Origin: an uncultured Candidatus Melainabacteria bacterium
Lineage (GTDB): Bacteria; Cyanobacteriota; Vampirovibrionia; Gastranaerophilales; Gastranaerophilaceae
Direction of reading: 5' to 3'
DNA length: 64,000 nucleotides
NCBI GenBank assembly: GCA_934718275.1
Contig: CAKUZD010000005.1
Coordinates: 152,064-216,063, forward strand
In this document: positions 16,357-25,537 of the stretch, one piece after another
How the letters are laid out: each line of letters starts with the position of its first letter
How positions within the stretch are numbered: the first letter of the stretch is position 1
Made by a program: the position numbers and the translations under genes
The notes under the pieces: generated by a model
The model's input: only the letters and a program-made list of their open reading frames with translations
The model's database searches: none
What the model was told of the DNA's origin: nothing

Positions 16357-16572
16357 TTATTCGCTAATAGTTTTTTCAAATTTAATGTTGTAACCTAAAA
16401 TACCGGCAAGAAATTTCACTTCATCATATTTCATTGAATTTCTTGCCAATTTTTGTGATATCCCAAAAACGGTATAATTTTTGCCGGATTTTTCTGTGGC
16501 TAGTTTTGCTAATTCTGTAATTGTTGTTTTTTCTTTTAAAAGAAGTATTTTAAGGTCTTCTGATACGCTCAT
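16357..16572 (-). CDS. Small HTH-like protein
   Basis: 71 residues (MSVSEDLKILLLKEKTTITEL at the start). The pattern of helices, ITELAKLATEKSG then FGISQKLARNSMKYDEVKFLAGILGYNIKF, resembles small XRE-like or DUF6471-like DNA-binding proteins. A related layout occurs in the element protein at 58869-59147. No Shine-Dalgarno is present; a TATAAT lies exactly six nucleotides upstream of the ATG, so the mRNA is probably leaderless. It sits between two prepilin genes on the opposite strand. Confidence 0.65.
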   Translation of the reverse strand: MSVSEDLKILLLKEKTTITELAKLATEKSGKNYTVFGISQKLARNSMKYDEVKFLAGILGYNIKFEKTISE

Positions 16573-16607
16573 AGTAAAATTATATATTTTTATTTGAGAC
16601 TTGACAT
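16570..16607 (-). promoter_or_regulatory. Leaderless promoter of the small HTH-like gene
   Basis: On the minus strand, ATGTCA (4/6 match to the -35 consensus), 17 nt, TATAAT (16579-16584), six nucleotides, ATG. There is no room for a Shine-Dalgarno. Confidence 0.55.
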
Positions 16608-16712
16608 CTTTTTAGGAATATGGGAATATAATTATTAAATAAGATAAAAATTGATTGAAAACGATAAATAATTATTGATATTACTTAATAATTATTAAAG
16701 AAATGGGGCTGT

Positions 16713-17459
16713 ATGACAAAAGAAAGAGCATTTACATTAGCAGAAACGCTTATAACAATTGGTATAATTGGGATAGTTGCAGCGTTGACAATGCCGAGTT
16801 TAATTCAAAAAAATATTGAAAAACAAAGAGTTTCGCAACTCAAAAAGGCGTATTCTGCACTTAGTCAGGCTTTTGCGATGGCTATTGAAGAAAATGGAGA
16901 CCCGTCATATTGGGGAATGACCGGAATGTATGATGAAAGTTCTCATTATATTTTGGCTGATATTATGCGAAAATATTTAAAACTTTCTGTTGATTGTGTT
17001 GATATGTCTGAAACAGAGGCCAGAGAAGTTTGTGGACATGTACGATATATAGGAAAGAATGATTGGATTTATAAGAATACGCTTTTTAAAAATGGACGAG
17101 CAGTTATTCTTGCAGATGGGGCAGTGGTTACATTTCGAGTATACTCTGGCCAATGTAATGATATTAATATTGGTTGTGGAGAGATTGTTATAGATGTGAA
17201 TGGAAGTAAATATCCAAACCAAGGTGGATATGATCAATTTACTTTTTTTATTAAAAAAGATAAAATAGAGCCTTTGGGAACTAAAGATGGTTTTTTTAAA
17301 TTTGAAAAAGCTTGTAATTTAGCAGAAAAAAGACCATATCCTACTTATTCATCAGGTAATATGTATGCTTGCGCTGCTTGGGTTTTGTATAATGAAAACC
17401 AAGATTATTTACATTGTAATAATTTGAGTTGGGATGACAAACACTCTTGCAAAAATTAA
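16713..17459 (+). CDS. Type IV prepilin-like protein 2
   Basis: 248 residues with an ordinary start: MTKERA, then FTLAETLITIGIIGIVAALTMP, the prepilin cleavage/methylation motif with Glu5. The globular part carries DVNGSKYPNQGGYDQF, the window's common D-x-N-G-x-x-x-P-N motif, and several Cys that could form disulfides. GGGG lies just upstream of the ATG. Unlike prepilins 1 and 3, this gene has no frame interruption, which makes it a useful comparison. Likely exported and assembled by a type IV pilus or type II secretion machine encoded elsewhere. Confidence 0.85.
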   Translation: MTKERAFTLAETLITIGIIGIVAALTMPSLIQKNIEKQRVSQLKKAYSALSQAFAMAIEENGDPSYWGMTGMYDESSHYILADIMRKYLKLSVDCVDMSETEAREVCGHVRYIGKNDWIYKNTLFKNGRAVILADGAVVTFRVYSGQCNDINIGCGEIVIDVNGSKYPNQGGYDQFTFFIKKDKIEPLGTKDGFFKFEKACNLAEKRPYPTYSSGNMYACAAWVLYNENQDYLHCNNLSWDDKHSCKN

Positions 17460-17490
17460 AATATAGATGATTATTTTGATGTCTATTTGC

Positions 17491-20400
17491 TTAATCTACT
17501 GAGAAAATTTCTCTAATATCATCCATTGTTAAAGATTTTACAATGTTTCTATCAACAGAAATTACGCTATCTACAAGATTTCGTTTAACTGTTTTAAGTT
17601 TTTGAATTTTTTCTTCTACCGTGTTTTTTGTAATAAGTCTATATACGAATACTTTTTTAGTTTGGCCTATACGATAAGCTCGGTCAGTTGCTTGGTCTTC
17701 TACGGCAGGATTCCACCAAGGATCGTAATGGATTACGTAATCTGCACCTGTAAGGTTTAAGCCTGTGCCACCTGCTTTTAAACTGATTAAGAAAATTGGT
17801 ATATGTGGATTAGAATTAAATCTTTCAACTGCACCTTGCCTGTCTTTTGTTTTACCGGTCAAGTATTCGTATGGAATACCTTCTCTTTCTAACCAAGCTT
17901 TTACAATGTCTAACATATTTACAAATTGGCTGAATAATAATATTCTATGTCCTTCGTCAATAATTTCTTCAAGCATAGATTTAAGTTTTTCAAATTTGCC
18001 TGATTTCATTATATGTTTAACATTTTCTTTATCATAAAGTCTCGGGTGACAGCAAATTTGTCGCAATCTTAAAAGGGCAGAGAAAATAGATAATCTGCTT
18101 TTTTCAAGACCGTTTTGTTCAATGGATTTAAATAATTCTTCCTTAGTGCTATCAAGAACTTGTAAATAAAAATCTCTTTGCTCGTCTGTAAGTTCACAGT
18201 ATGCGATATTTTCTACTTTATCAGGTAAATCTTTTGCAACATCTCGTTTCATACGGCGTAAAATAAATGGATAAATCTGTAGTTTTAAACGTTTTTCAAC
18301 TGTTTTGTCTTGACGTTCCATAATCGGATTAACATATCTTGTATTGAACTCTGCCATACTAAACAAAAAGCCCGGCATCAGAAAATCAAATACAGACCAT
18401 AGTTCTTCCAACTTGTTCTCAATAGGAGTACCTGACAATGCCAACTTGTGTGATGCTTGTAATTTTTTTACAGCTTGAGCGGTTTGTGACATTGCATTTT
18501 TTATGTTTTGAGATTCATCTAAAATGACATATCTGAAATTATATTCCTTAAGTTTATTTATATCTCGCCTGATAAGTGCGTAGCTTGTTATTACTACGTC
18601 AAAGTTTGGAATTTCTTGAAAAAATTGTTTTCTTTCAACTCCGGCAAGTTTTAGAGTTGTTAGGGTTGGTGCAAATTTCTGAATTTCAGATTCCCAGTTA
18701 AAAACAACTGTTGTCGGACAGATTACCAAAACAGGAGCTGCTCCATCTTTTTCTTTAGCTTTTTGAACTACCGCCAAAGCTTGAAGTGTCTTTCCTAATC
18801 CCATATCATCAGCCAAAATGCCGTTTAAGCCGTATTTATACATGAACCAAAGCCAACCAAACCCTTTTGTTTGGTATTCTCTGAATTCGGCATTAATGCC
18901 GTCAGGAAGTTGCAAATCTTCTGAAGTTGAGAAATTAGACATTTGTTTCCAAAATGTTTCAAATTTATCACTCAAAACCAATTCAACATTTAGGTTTTTA
19001 AGTTCATTAATTAAACCTGCTCGGTAAGTTTTTACAACAAATTTATTGTCATTGTTTCTATAAACATCAAAGGAGTTGAATGCTCGCATTATAGAATAAA
19101 TGTTTTGTGCAGGATATTCAACAAAGCCTAAACTTCTTATCCTGCTGTATTTTTCACCACTTTGAATTGTTTCATATATTTCGTCAAAATTGATAATTTC
19201 TTCTCCAACTTGACCATATAAAAATATTTCAAAACTGTCTTCAGCTTCCTCTGAAAAGTCAATTTTGGCGCAGAGCCTGAATGGATCATCCATAAGTTTA
19301 AAGAAATTCATATCATCTTTTTCAACAAATTTCCAACCTTCTCCGGCTTGTTTTATATAATAGTTGTAAAAATCAATAGCATTTTCTTTTTCCAATGCCA
19401 AATTGTTTGTTTGCATAGGAACAAAACGACAAGCTAAAAGCATTTGATAGGCTTCTTGTTCGTGTTTTAGGTTTCGTTTTATCCAATAAACCAAGTCCTC
19501 TCCGGGTTTTTTGATTGTGATATATGGAGCTTTTTCTGCTGTTGTTTTTGAATAAGGAACAACTACTCCATCATATTCAAATTCTAAAGAGGCTTTCAAT
19601 GATTGGTCATAATCAATTCCCATTGTAACAATATTTAAAGGTGGTCGTTCTGTAAGCATTAACTGACTAATATTGTCTGCAATTTCAACATCCATAATTT
19701 CTTGGAGTTTTGGTAATTCTTCATAAATAAATTTTCCGCCATCAGCATCTTTCAAATCTGTAAAAGACGATTTGAGGATATTTTGCGGTAAAGAATTCAT
19801 CGCAATATTTGTTGGGAAAATTATATTTTTGTATCTCCCCCATTTTAAATGTCTTGAAAAATATCGAACTTCTTCAAGGGGATAAACATCATCTTTATCA
19901 GGTCTGCGCCACTCCAATGATAAAAGAATAGTTCCTTGAGCTCCTGTATTTACGGTTAGAACGAGTTTCCATTCTTCATCGGTAAATTTTAACCTTTCTT
20001 TTGTTTTTTCGTCTAAAACCTCATCAGCTTTAGAAAGAAGGGTAAACATCGGTCCAAACTTTGTAATTGGAATATCGTACCAACCTGCCTTTTTGTCCTG
20101 TCTGGATATTGTTAATAACTGCTGAAATATTGCAACTTCTACCTTTTGAGAATTATTTAATTCAAAATCAGGGTTTTGTTTTTGTGCTTCAATTAACGCT
20201 CTTAAAATTGGTTCAATTTGACGAACAACTTTACCTGTTTCTCTTGAACGAACAAGAACAGAGAAAAAGTTCGCTTTCCTTTTGGAGTTGAAATGAAATA
20301 AGTAACTACCTTGAGGTGGTTCTGTTAAAGCAGTATTTTCGTCAGGATATTCAAATTCAAATCCGTATTTAGTTTCCAACCAATCCTCATAAGCGTGTTC

Positions 20401-20676
20401 ATCAATAGCCTTAAGAGCAACAGCTACAGCATGTTTGCACCATTCTTCTTTAAGCGGGCAATTACATCTCGCTTCAACTTTGTTTTTCTTGAAAATAAGG
20501 TCAGTATTATAATGATCCTGAAAATTTCCTTTTACTTTTGCCATGTAAAAGTTTTTTTCAGGATATGAATCAAAAACCATATCTTTAAGATGGTATTCAT
20601 AACCTCTGCGCCAACTTCCGGCACTTGCATGTTCTTTTATAAATTTGTAGTTAAATTCCTGCTGTTTAACACTCAT
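17491..20676 (-). CDS. SNF2-family DNA/RNA helicase-like ATPase with SWIM zinc finger
   Basis: A 1061-residue SWI2/SNF2 translocase. An N-terminal SWIM finger (ARCNCPLKEEWCKHAVA, about residues 70-86) is followed by a long middle domain and a C-terminal RecA-like pair. Motif I is ADDMGLGKT, motif II is DESQ, and SGTPIENKLEELWS (III) and GTGLNLTGADYVIHYDPWWNPAVEDQATDRAYRIGQ (V-VI) follow. Bacterial proteins of this layout are often called RapA/HepA-like and may remodel protein-DNA complexes or RNA polymerase. It is monocistronic and ends close to a convergent prepilin gene. Confidence 0.9.
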   Translation of the reverse strand: MSVKQQEFNYKFIKEHASAGSWRRGYEYHLKDMVFDSYPEKNFYMAKVKGNFQDHYNTDLIFKKNKVEARCNCPLKEEWCKHAVAVALKAIDEHAYEDWLETKYGFEFEYPDENTALTEPPQGSYLFHFNSKRKANFFSVLVRSRETGKVVRQIEPILRALIEAQKQNPDFELNNSQKVEVAIFQQLLTISRQDKKAGWYDIPITKFGPMFTLLSKADEVLDEKTKERLKFTDEEWKLVLTVNTGAQGTILLSLEWRRPDKDDVYPLEEVRYFSRHLKWGRYKNIIFPTNIAMNSLPQNILKSSFTDLKDADGGKFIYEELPKLQEIMDVEIADNISQLMLTERPPLNIVTMGIDYDQSLKASLEFEYDGVVVPYSKTTAEKAPYITIKKPGEDLVYWIKRNLKHEQEAYQMLLACRFVPMQTNNLALEKENAIDFYNYYIKQAGEGWKFVEKDDMNFFKLMDDPFRLCAKIDFSEEAEDSFEIFLYGQVGEEIINFDEIYETIQSGEKYSRIRSLGFVEYPAQNIYSIMRAFNSFDVYRNNDNKFVVKTYRAGLINELKNLNVELVLSDKFETFWKQMSNFSTSEDLQLPDGINAEFREYQTKGFGWLWFMYKYGLNGILADDMGLGKTLQALAVVQKAKEKDGAAPVLVICPTTVVFNWESEIQKFAPTLTTLKLAGVERKQFFQEIPNFDVVITSYALIRRDINKLKEYNFRYVILDESQNIKNAMSQTAQAVKKLQASHKLALSGTPIENKLEELWSVFDFLMPGFLFSMAEFNTRYVNPIMERQDKTVEKRLKLQIYPFILRRMKRDVAKDLPDKVENIAYCELTDEQRDFYLQVLDSTKEELFKSIEQNGLEKSRLSIFSALLRLRQICCHPRLYDKENVKHIMKSGKFEKLKSMLEEIIDEGHRILLFSQFVNMLDIVKAWLEREGIPYEYLTGKTKDRQGAVERFNSNPHIPIFLISLKAGGTGLNLTGADYVIHYDPWWNPAVEDQATDRAYRIGQTKKVFVYRLITKNTVEEKIQKLKTVKRNLVDSVISVDRNIVKSLTMDDIREIFSVD

Positions 20677-20804
20677 TAACGAGTATCTCTTTCTTTTCCT
20701 AAAGGGTACAAACTTTCGGATATAGATTCACACTATAAGCCCCTACAAAGAAATTATTACACAAAGAATAAAAAAAGGCAATACTTTTACAAATATTTAA
20801 GTTG

Positions 20805-21266
20805 TTACATAAGAACATAAGTGTGGTAACAATATGAGAATGCTATTCCGAATAAGGCTCCCATAATAACTTCCAAAGGTGTGTGACCTAAAAGTTCTTT
20901 TAATTTTCCACCAATCGCTTGGACATCATGTTTATAAAAATCATCCATCATTCTGTTTAAGCACGCTGCAGTTTTGCCGGCAGCTCGTCTTACTCCGGCT
21001 GCATCATACATTGTAATTAGTGCAAATCCAACAGATATAGCAAAAAATACAGAATCAAAACCTTCGATAAGTCCTACTGATGTTGCAAGTCCCATTACTC
21101 CGGCAGAGTGTGAACTTGGCATTCCTCCGGTAGTTGTAAAAATTTTGAAATTAACTTTTTTTGTTTTAATTGTAAAAATAAAAAACTTTATAACTTGTGC
21201 AAAAAACGCAGCTAGTATTCCGGCTGAAAGTGCTTCGTATCCGGTGTTTAAAATACTTGTCGTCAT
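20805..21266 (-). CDS. DUF212 (YuiD-like) PAP2-related membrane protein
   Basis: 153 residues with several hydrophobic helices and the family hallmark GGMPSSHSAGVMGLA, followed by the acidic/basic pattern MYDAAGVRRAAGK and the C-terminal LGHTPLEVIMGALFGI. This family is a divergent branch related to PAP2 phosphatases; its substrate is not established. I start at MTTSILNTGYEAL (21266), which has an AGTAGGA site; the extension to 21311 adds a polar stretch with no support. Confidence 0.85.
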   Translation of the reverse strand: MTTSILNTGYEALSAGILAAFFAQVIKFFIFTIKTKKVNFKIFTTTGGMPSSHSAGVMGLATSVGLIEGFDSVFFAISVGFALITMYDAAGVRRAAGKTAACLNRMMDDFYKHDVQAIGGKLKELLGHTPLEVIMGALFGIAFSYCYHTYVLM

Positions 21267-21333
21267 TAAAATCCTACTCTCTTTTTTATGTATAAGTTTA
21301 GTATAACACAAGCATAATGTTTGTAAAATCAGG

Positions 21334-21620
21334 TCTTGAAAATCTTTGAAAAATATGCGATAATGGAGAACGTAATATTGAAAAAAGAGAGGATTTTATG
21401 AAAAAGAATGAATTAGAGAACGTTCTCGGGGGGGGGGCAATCGCTGTATAACCTCTCATAATCATGGTTTTGGGCTGGTTGAAGCATTAAAAAGCTCGTC
21501 TTTTTATGATGGAGTTTTAAAAAGATTTTTCACTATCGCTCAGAATGACGATAACAATAAAAGGTGTAATATTATTTGTGCCTTCACGCTTGCAGAAGTC
21601 CTAATCACTCTAGGTATTAT
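21334..21620 (+). repeat. Promoter-leader-prepilin repeat, copy 2
   Basis: The second copy of the unit at 15371-15657, including TTGAAA-17 nt-GATAAT, the AGAGAGG site, ATG, G10 tract and leader. Many differences between copies fall at third positions of the leader-pilin frame (TGC/TGT, GGA/GGG, TCA/TCG, ATT/ATC, CTG/CTT), as expected if that region is translated. Confidence 0.85.
21336..21364 (+). promoter_or_regulatory. Promoter of prepilin gene 3
   Basis: TTGAAA (21336-21341), 17 nt, GATAAT (21359-21364); the ATG at 21398 has AGAGAGG upstream. Confidence 0.7.
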
Positions 21621-22272
21621 CGGAGTTGTTGCAGCTATGACAATGCCTGCATTGATACATAGTTACCAAAAACAGGTTACTGTAAATAAATTAAAAAAGG
21701 CTTATTCAATATTGGGACAAGTTGCACAACAAGGTGTAAGTGAGAATTCTCCTGCTGAAATAGTAGCAGGAGATAGTGTAGATGCTGCTGTGACCAAAGA
21801 TTATTTTGAGAACTATTGGTTAAAGTATTTTAGGGATGTAAAAGTCTATAATGAACGAATTCCTATAAATGATGGTACATTTTTTTATAAATTATATAAT
21901 GGTGGGATGGATTCTATAAATATATGTACGGATTATGGTAGTGGGCGAATCTTTTTTGCAACTGCTGATAAAATGACATATTTTATATTTACTATGAATT
22001 GGATTAACCACAAGTATGATGATGACGGTAACGTATTGTCTGCTGATGCGGTGTATTCTGAACGGCAGGATGTTATGGTGGACATCAATGGACTAAATCC
22101 TCCAAATACCTACGGAAAAGATGTATTTCGTTTTTATATAGACTTTAAAAATGGAGTTGTTCGCCCTTATGGTTATACATCTTCAGAAATTAACAGGTAT
22201 TGTAGCAAAAATGGTTCAGGATTTTATTGTGCTGCTAAAATAATTCGCGAAGGATGGAAAATAAATTATTAA
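21398..22272 (+). CDS. Type IV prepilin-like protein 3, frame-interrupted at a G10 tract
   Basis: Read from the ATG at 21398, translation stops at 21449-21451 after MKKNELENVL and a Gly run encoded by G10 (21428-21437). With one extra G (or two fewer) the frame continues through NRCITSHNHGFGLVEALK and NKRCNIICA into FTLAEVLITLGIIGVVAAMTMP and on to the stop at 22272. In this copy there is no ATG, GTG or TTG between the tract and FTLAE, so a prepilin with its cleavage motif can only be made after slippage or a tract-length change. The first ordinary in-frame ATG (21637) lies inside the hydrophobic helix and would remove the signal. The globular domain carries DINGLNPPNTYGKDVF. Confidence 0.7.
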
Positions 22273-22276
22273 TGAT

Positions 22277-23173
22277 TTATTTTCCGGCAATTCTTATTTT
22301 TTCTAATATTTGTTCAAAAACGTTTGATTTTAGATTGTTCCTGTTCAATATATTGTAGCATTGGTCAATTAAGGTATTTAAATCTTTTTTTGCTTTGTTT
22401 AAACCATAAAGAGAAGTGTAAGTTAACTTACCTTCTTCTTTGTCCTTGCCCATTGTTTTTCCCATTTCTTCAAATGTAGACGTTTCATCCAAAATATCAT
22501 CCGCAATCTGAAAAGCCACTCCTAAAACTTGTCCGAACTCAGTAATATCTTCAATTTGTTTTTCGGTTGCATCTGCTATAATTGCTCCGCACCTTAGTGC
22601 AAGTTTAAATAAATCAGCGGTTTTGTGGGTGTGAATATAATCAAGGATTTCCGGTAACTGCTCATCGTTTTTATCATATTTAAAAGCCTGCATTAATTTT
22701 TCACTTTCAATGTCTACAACCTGACCGGCAATTACGCCATAAGCTCCTGCTGCTTGAAAATATTCTTCTAAAATTTTGATTAATTTTTCTGCACCAAGGT
22801 TTTTCGAATTTTTTAAAATTGTTTGAGGGGCAAAAGTTAGTAGAGCATCTCCTGCAAGAACCGCATGAGCTTCTCCGAATACCATGTGATTTGTAAGCTG
22901 TCCACGTCTGTACATATCGTTATCCATACAAGGTAAATCATCATGGATAAGTGTTTGAGAGTGTAACATTTCTATAGCACAAGCTGTCGGGATTGCATCT
23001 TCATAGTTTCCGCCAAACATTCTACAAGTTTCAAGGCACATAACAGGGCGAAGTCTTTTGCCCGGAAGTGTTACGGTATATTTCATTGACTTGAAAATCT
23101 TTTGTGGGTAACAAATTGGCATAAATTCGTCAATTTTTTTGTTTACTAAGTCTATATATTCATTTGTTTTCAT
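22277..23173 (-). CDS. ispA: Polyprenyl (farnesyl/geranylgeranyl) diphosphate synthase
   Basis: A 298-residue cytosolic trans-prenyltransferase that condenses isopentenyl diphosphate with allylic diphosphates. Both Asp-rich motifs are present: DDLPCMDND (first, with the typical two-residue insertion) and DDILD (second). LRPVMCLE and GEAHAVLAGDALLT are also typical. The two residues between the aspartates of the first motif fit short-chain (C15-C20) bacterial synthases. AAAGG lies upstream of the ATG. It is convergent with prepilin 3, only 4 nt apart. Confidence 0.9.
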   Translation of the reverse strand: MKTNEYIDLVNKKIDEFMPICYPQKIFKSMKYTVTLPGKRLRPVMCLETCRMFGGNYEDAIPTACAIEMLHSQTLIHDDLPCMDNDMYRRGQLTNHMVFGEAHAVLAGDALLTFAPQTILKNSKNLGAEKLIKILEEYFQAAGAYGVIAGQVVDIESEKLMQAFKYDKNDEQLPEILDYIHTHKTADLFKLALRCGAIIADATEKQIEDITEFGQVLGVAFQIADDILDETSTFEEMGKTMGKDKEEGKLTYTSLYGLNKAKKDLNTLIDQCYNILNRNNLKSNVFEQILEKIRIAGK

Positions 23174-23242
23174 TGATTGTGCCTTTCTGGTTTTAGGAAG
23201 TGCTGAACAGTTGCTAAATTTTAAATTATTTGATAATAATTT

Positions 23243-24241
23243 CTATTCATTAATATTATCTATTTCTTTATAAATTTGTTGTTTAAGGGTATTACGTGCA
23301 CTTTGACGTTTTTTTTCGCTGATTTTTGCGATTTGCTTGTTATGAACCGTTTTTTTTGAGTGTTCTAATTTTTTACCTTCATACTTAATGCGTTCTTTGT
23401 ATTCTTTTGCTTCATCAATAAAAGCCAGGTAACTTTCATATCTGGTTGGTGCAATATTTTCAATATTATTTAACACATTACACCCATCTTCGTTTATATG
23501 TAAACAGTCGGAATATTTGCATTCTTCTCTATATTTTGAAATGTCCGGAAATAACAAATCAACGTTTGCGGGTAGTAAAAAGTCAAATTTTGCATTACTA
23601 AATCCCGGAGTGTCTACAATTCTGGATGTGTCATTAAGTTTGATAATTTCACAATGACGTGTTGTATGTGTTCCGCGTTGAGTTTTTTCGCTAACTTCTT
23701 TTGTTCTTAAATTTAAGTTTGGATTTATAGCATTAATCAAACTTGATTTTCCGACACCTGAGTTCCCGCAAAGAACGCTAGTTTTATTTTCTAACAGTTT
23801 TTCAAAATTTTTAAGACCTTTGTGTTCGGTTGCTGAGGTGTATACAATTCTGTATCCAAGAGGTTCGTATATATTTTTAATGTTATGACTTAACTGCTTA
23901 TCCCATTTTAAATCTTCTTTGTTAAAACAGAGTACGGTCGGTATTCGGTAAAATTTGGCAAGTGCTATGTATCTGTTTAATTGATGTAGGTCTAAATCGG
24001 GTTCTTTCAATGCAGAAACAATTATTATTTGGTCAATGTTAGCTACGCTGGGTCGTTTGATAAAATTTTTGCGTTTAATTATATTTTTGATAACACCGTT
24101 TTCAAAATCTACAAAATCTCCAACAAGAATTTTTTCACGTTGTTTTTTTAAAACTTCCCTGACTTTGCATTCGTGTGTATTTGCACCGTCATCAACGTAA
24201 TAAAAATCAGAATGTATTTTGTATATTTGTCCTTCAGCCAT
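23243..24241 (-). CDS. rsgA: Ribosome small-subunit-dependent GTPase RsgA
   Basis: A 332-residue circularly permuted GTPase that checks 30S subunit maturation. An N-terminal OB-fold is followed by permuted G motifs: NKED (G4) near 107, GNSGVGKSS (G1) at 159-167, and DTPGF (G3). A C-terminal zinc knuckle follows (CKYSDCLHINEDGC). A basic tail of about 50 residues (KKLEHSKKTVHNKQ onward) is longer than usual. There is no Shine-Dalgarno: an extended -10 (TGC-TAAAAT) ends exactly six nucleotides before the ATG, so the mRNA is likely leaderless. Confidence 0.93.
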   Translation of the reverse strand: MAEGQIYKIHSDFYYVDDGANTHECKVREVLKKQREKILVGDFVDFENGVIKNIIKRKNFIKRPSVANIDQIIIVSALKEPDLDLHQLNRYIALAKFYRIPTVLCFNKEDLKWDKQLSHNIKNIYEPLGYRIVYTSATEHKGLKNFEKLLENKTSVLCGNSGVGKSSLINAINPNLNLRTKEVSEKTQRGTHTTRHCEIIKLNDTSRIVDTPGFSNAKFDFLLPANVDLLFPDISKYREECKYSDCLHINEDGCNVLNNIENIAPTRYESYLAFIDEAKEYKERIKYEGKKLEHSKKTVHNKQIAKISEKKRQSARNTLKQQIYKEIDNINE

Positions 24242-24256
24242 AGGAAAATTTTAGCA
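24239..24256 (-). promoter_or_regulatory. Leaderless extended -10 promoter of rsgA
   Basis: On the minus strand TGC-TAAAAT (hexamer 24248-24253), TTTCCT, ATG. No good -35 is visible, as expected for an extended -10 promoter. Confidence 0.5.
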
Positions 24257-24341
24257 CAAAAATTAAAATAATTTTATATTTTAGGGGATAATGTTATATT
24301 ACAAGGAAAGAAAAAATAATTATTTTAAGTTGTTTTTTTTT

Positions 24342-24899
24342 TTATTTGACAAAATTGGGAACTCTGTTTTTAGCTGCTTGCATTTGCATATATTGAGTTC
24401 TTAATTTCTCTTTTTCATTGTCGTTTGCATTTTGAGCTTTTTCGTTCATTTGAGTATAAATTTCTTTTTCTGCAGAATTCCCTTTTATATATACATCCAT
24501 ATCTTTCCCCTTTCTGAATGCATTGACATTACCTTCGTAGTTTATTTTAGGGGCTTTAAATAAAGTATACAAAAATGCAAAGCCGGCAATAAATGTTGCC
24601 GTCAGCCCTGCCCAAGCTCCAAGTGTTAGTAAAAATTTCTTGTTTTTAGTGGCTTCTTTGTGTTGGTTTTTAACTATTTTTTCAGCTTTTTCACCTATTT
24701 TGTCTCCGACAAAATCAAAGTCATCGACAAGTTCAAACAGCAATTTGGTCCCAACACCTAAACCGGCAATAAAAGTTGCTTTAGTTAGTTTTGCTTTTTC
24801 TCCGGTTTTTGAAATTGGGTTGTAGTCTTGTTGTTGTTTGGCGTTTGACTTATTTGCCGTAAAAGAATGAGTATATGTGCTGACGGAACTAATTTGCAT
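24342..24899 (-). CDS. Hypothetical membrane protein (paralog of the upstream gene)
   Basis: 185 residues. The N-terminus MQISSVSTYTHSFTANK matches the upstream neighbour's MHISAINNCCPKPQFTANK. Two hydrophobic segments lie near 43-57 and 88-112, and the C-terminal region contains VNAFRKGKDMDVYIKG, paralleling VNAFTREKEMDVFSRD next door. The two genes are therefore paralogs. The ATG overlaps the upstream stop (TAATG), indicating translational coupling. No known domain; localisation at a membrane is inferred from hydrophobicity. Confidence 0.7.
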   Translation of the reverse strand: MQISSVSTYTHSFTANKSNAKQQQDYNPISKTGEKAKLTKATFIAGLGVGTKLLFELVDDFDFVGDKIGEKAEKIVKNQHKEATKNKKFLLTLGAWAGLTATFIAGFAFLYTLFKAPKINYEGNVNAFRKGKDMDVYIKGNSAEKEIYTQMNEKAQNANDNEKEKLRTQYMQMQAAKNRVPNFVK

Positions 24900-25366
24900 T
24901 ATGCACCTTTTATAATCATTCCATTTGCGTTATTTGCCATTTGTACAGATGTGTAGTGGTTAATTTTTTGGTCTAAATCAACATCTTGGTCTTTAACTTC
25001 TTTGTCAACTTCTTCCATAATATTCGATTTTAGTTCTCTATCGCGACTGAATACATCCATTTCTTTTTCTCTGGTGAATGCATTGACTTTTGTATTATAT
25101 AATTTTGAAGGAAGTGTTAGTGCCATTGTAATTAAGCCGGCAGCTACTCCAATTGCACCGAGTTTAGTTGCTCTGCTTTTAGAACCTTTGCCTATAAGAC
25201 AAGAACCAAGTGCTGCGGCTGTTCCGCCAACTAATGTGCTTGTCCCTACAGATGTCCATATAGCCAGATTTTTTTCTGTTCCTCTGTTAATTGGGTTTTC
25301 GTAGCCGTTTTTATTTGCTGTGAACTGAGGTTTTGGGCAACAATTGTTGATTGCTGAAATATGCAT
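24899..25366 (-). CDS. Hypothetical membrane protein
   Basis: 155 residues with an Asn-rich N-terminus ending in FTANK, two hydrophobic Gly/Ala-rich segments (about 33-58 and 71-87), then a charged, helical C-terminal half with VNAFTREKEMDVF. It is paralogous to the next gene, with which it shares a TAATG overlap. AAGGAG precedes the ATG. Function unknown. The short N-terminal block before F-T/G resembles those of the proteins at 34692-35192 and 35732-36250. Confidence 0.7.
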   Translation of the reverse strand: MHISAINNCCPKPQFTANKNGYENPINRGTEKNLAIWTSVGTSTLVGGTAAALGSCLIGKGSKSRATKLGAIGVAAGLITMALTLPSKLYNTKVNAFTREKEMDVFSRDRELKSNIMEEVDKEVKDQDVDLDQKINHYTSVQMANNANGMIIKGA

Positions 25367-25537
25367 ATTTTTTTACTCCTTATTATTAAACTTACTACTC
25401 ATATAATATATGAACAAAATTTCTTTTGCTACTATGTTAATATTTGGAAGTTAATTGTAACAATTGTTTGAAGTTTTGCATGTTTATGTTATCATCAACA
25501 CATAAAGACAGATTATTATTTTAATAAGGGGAAAAAT

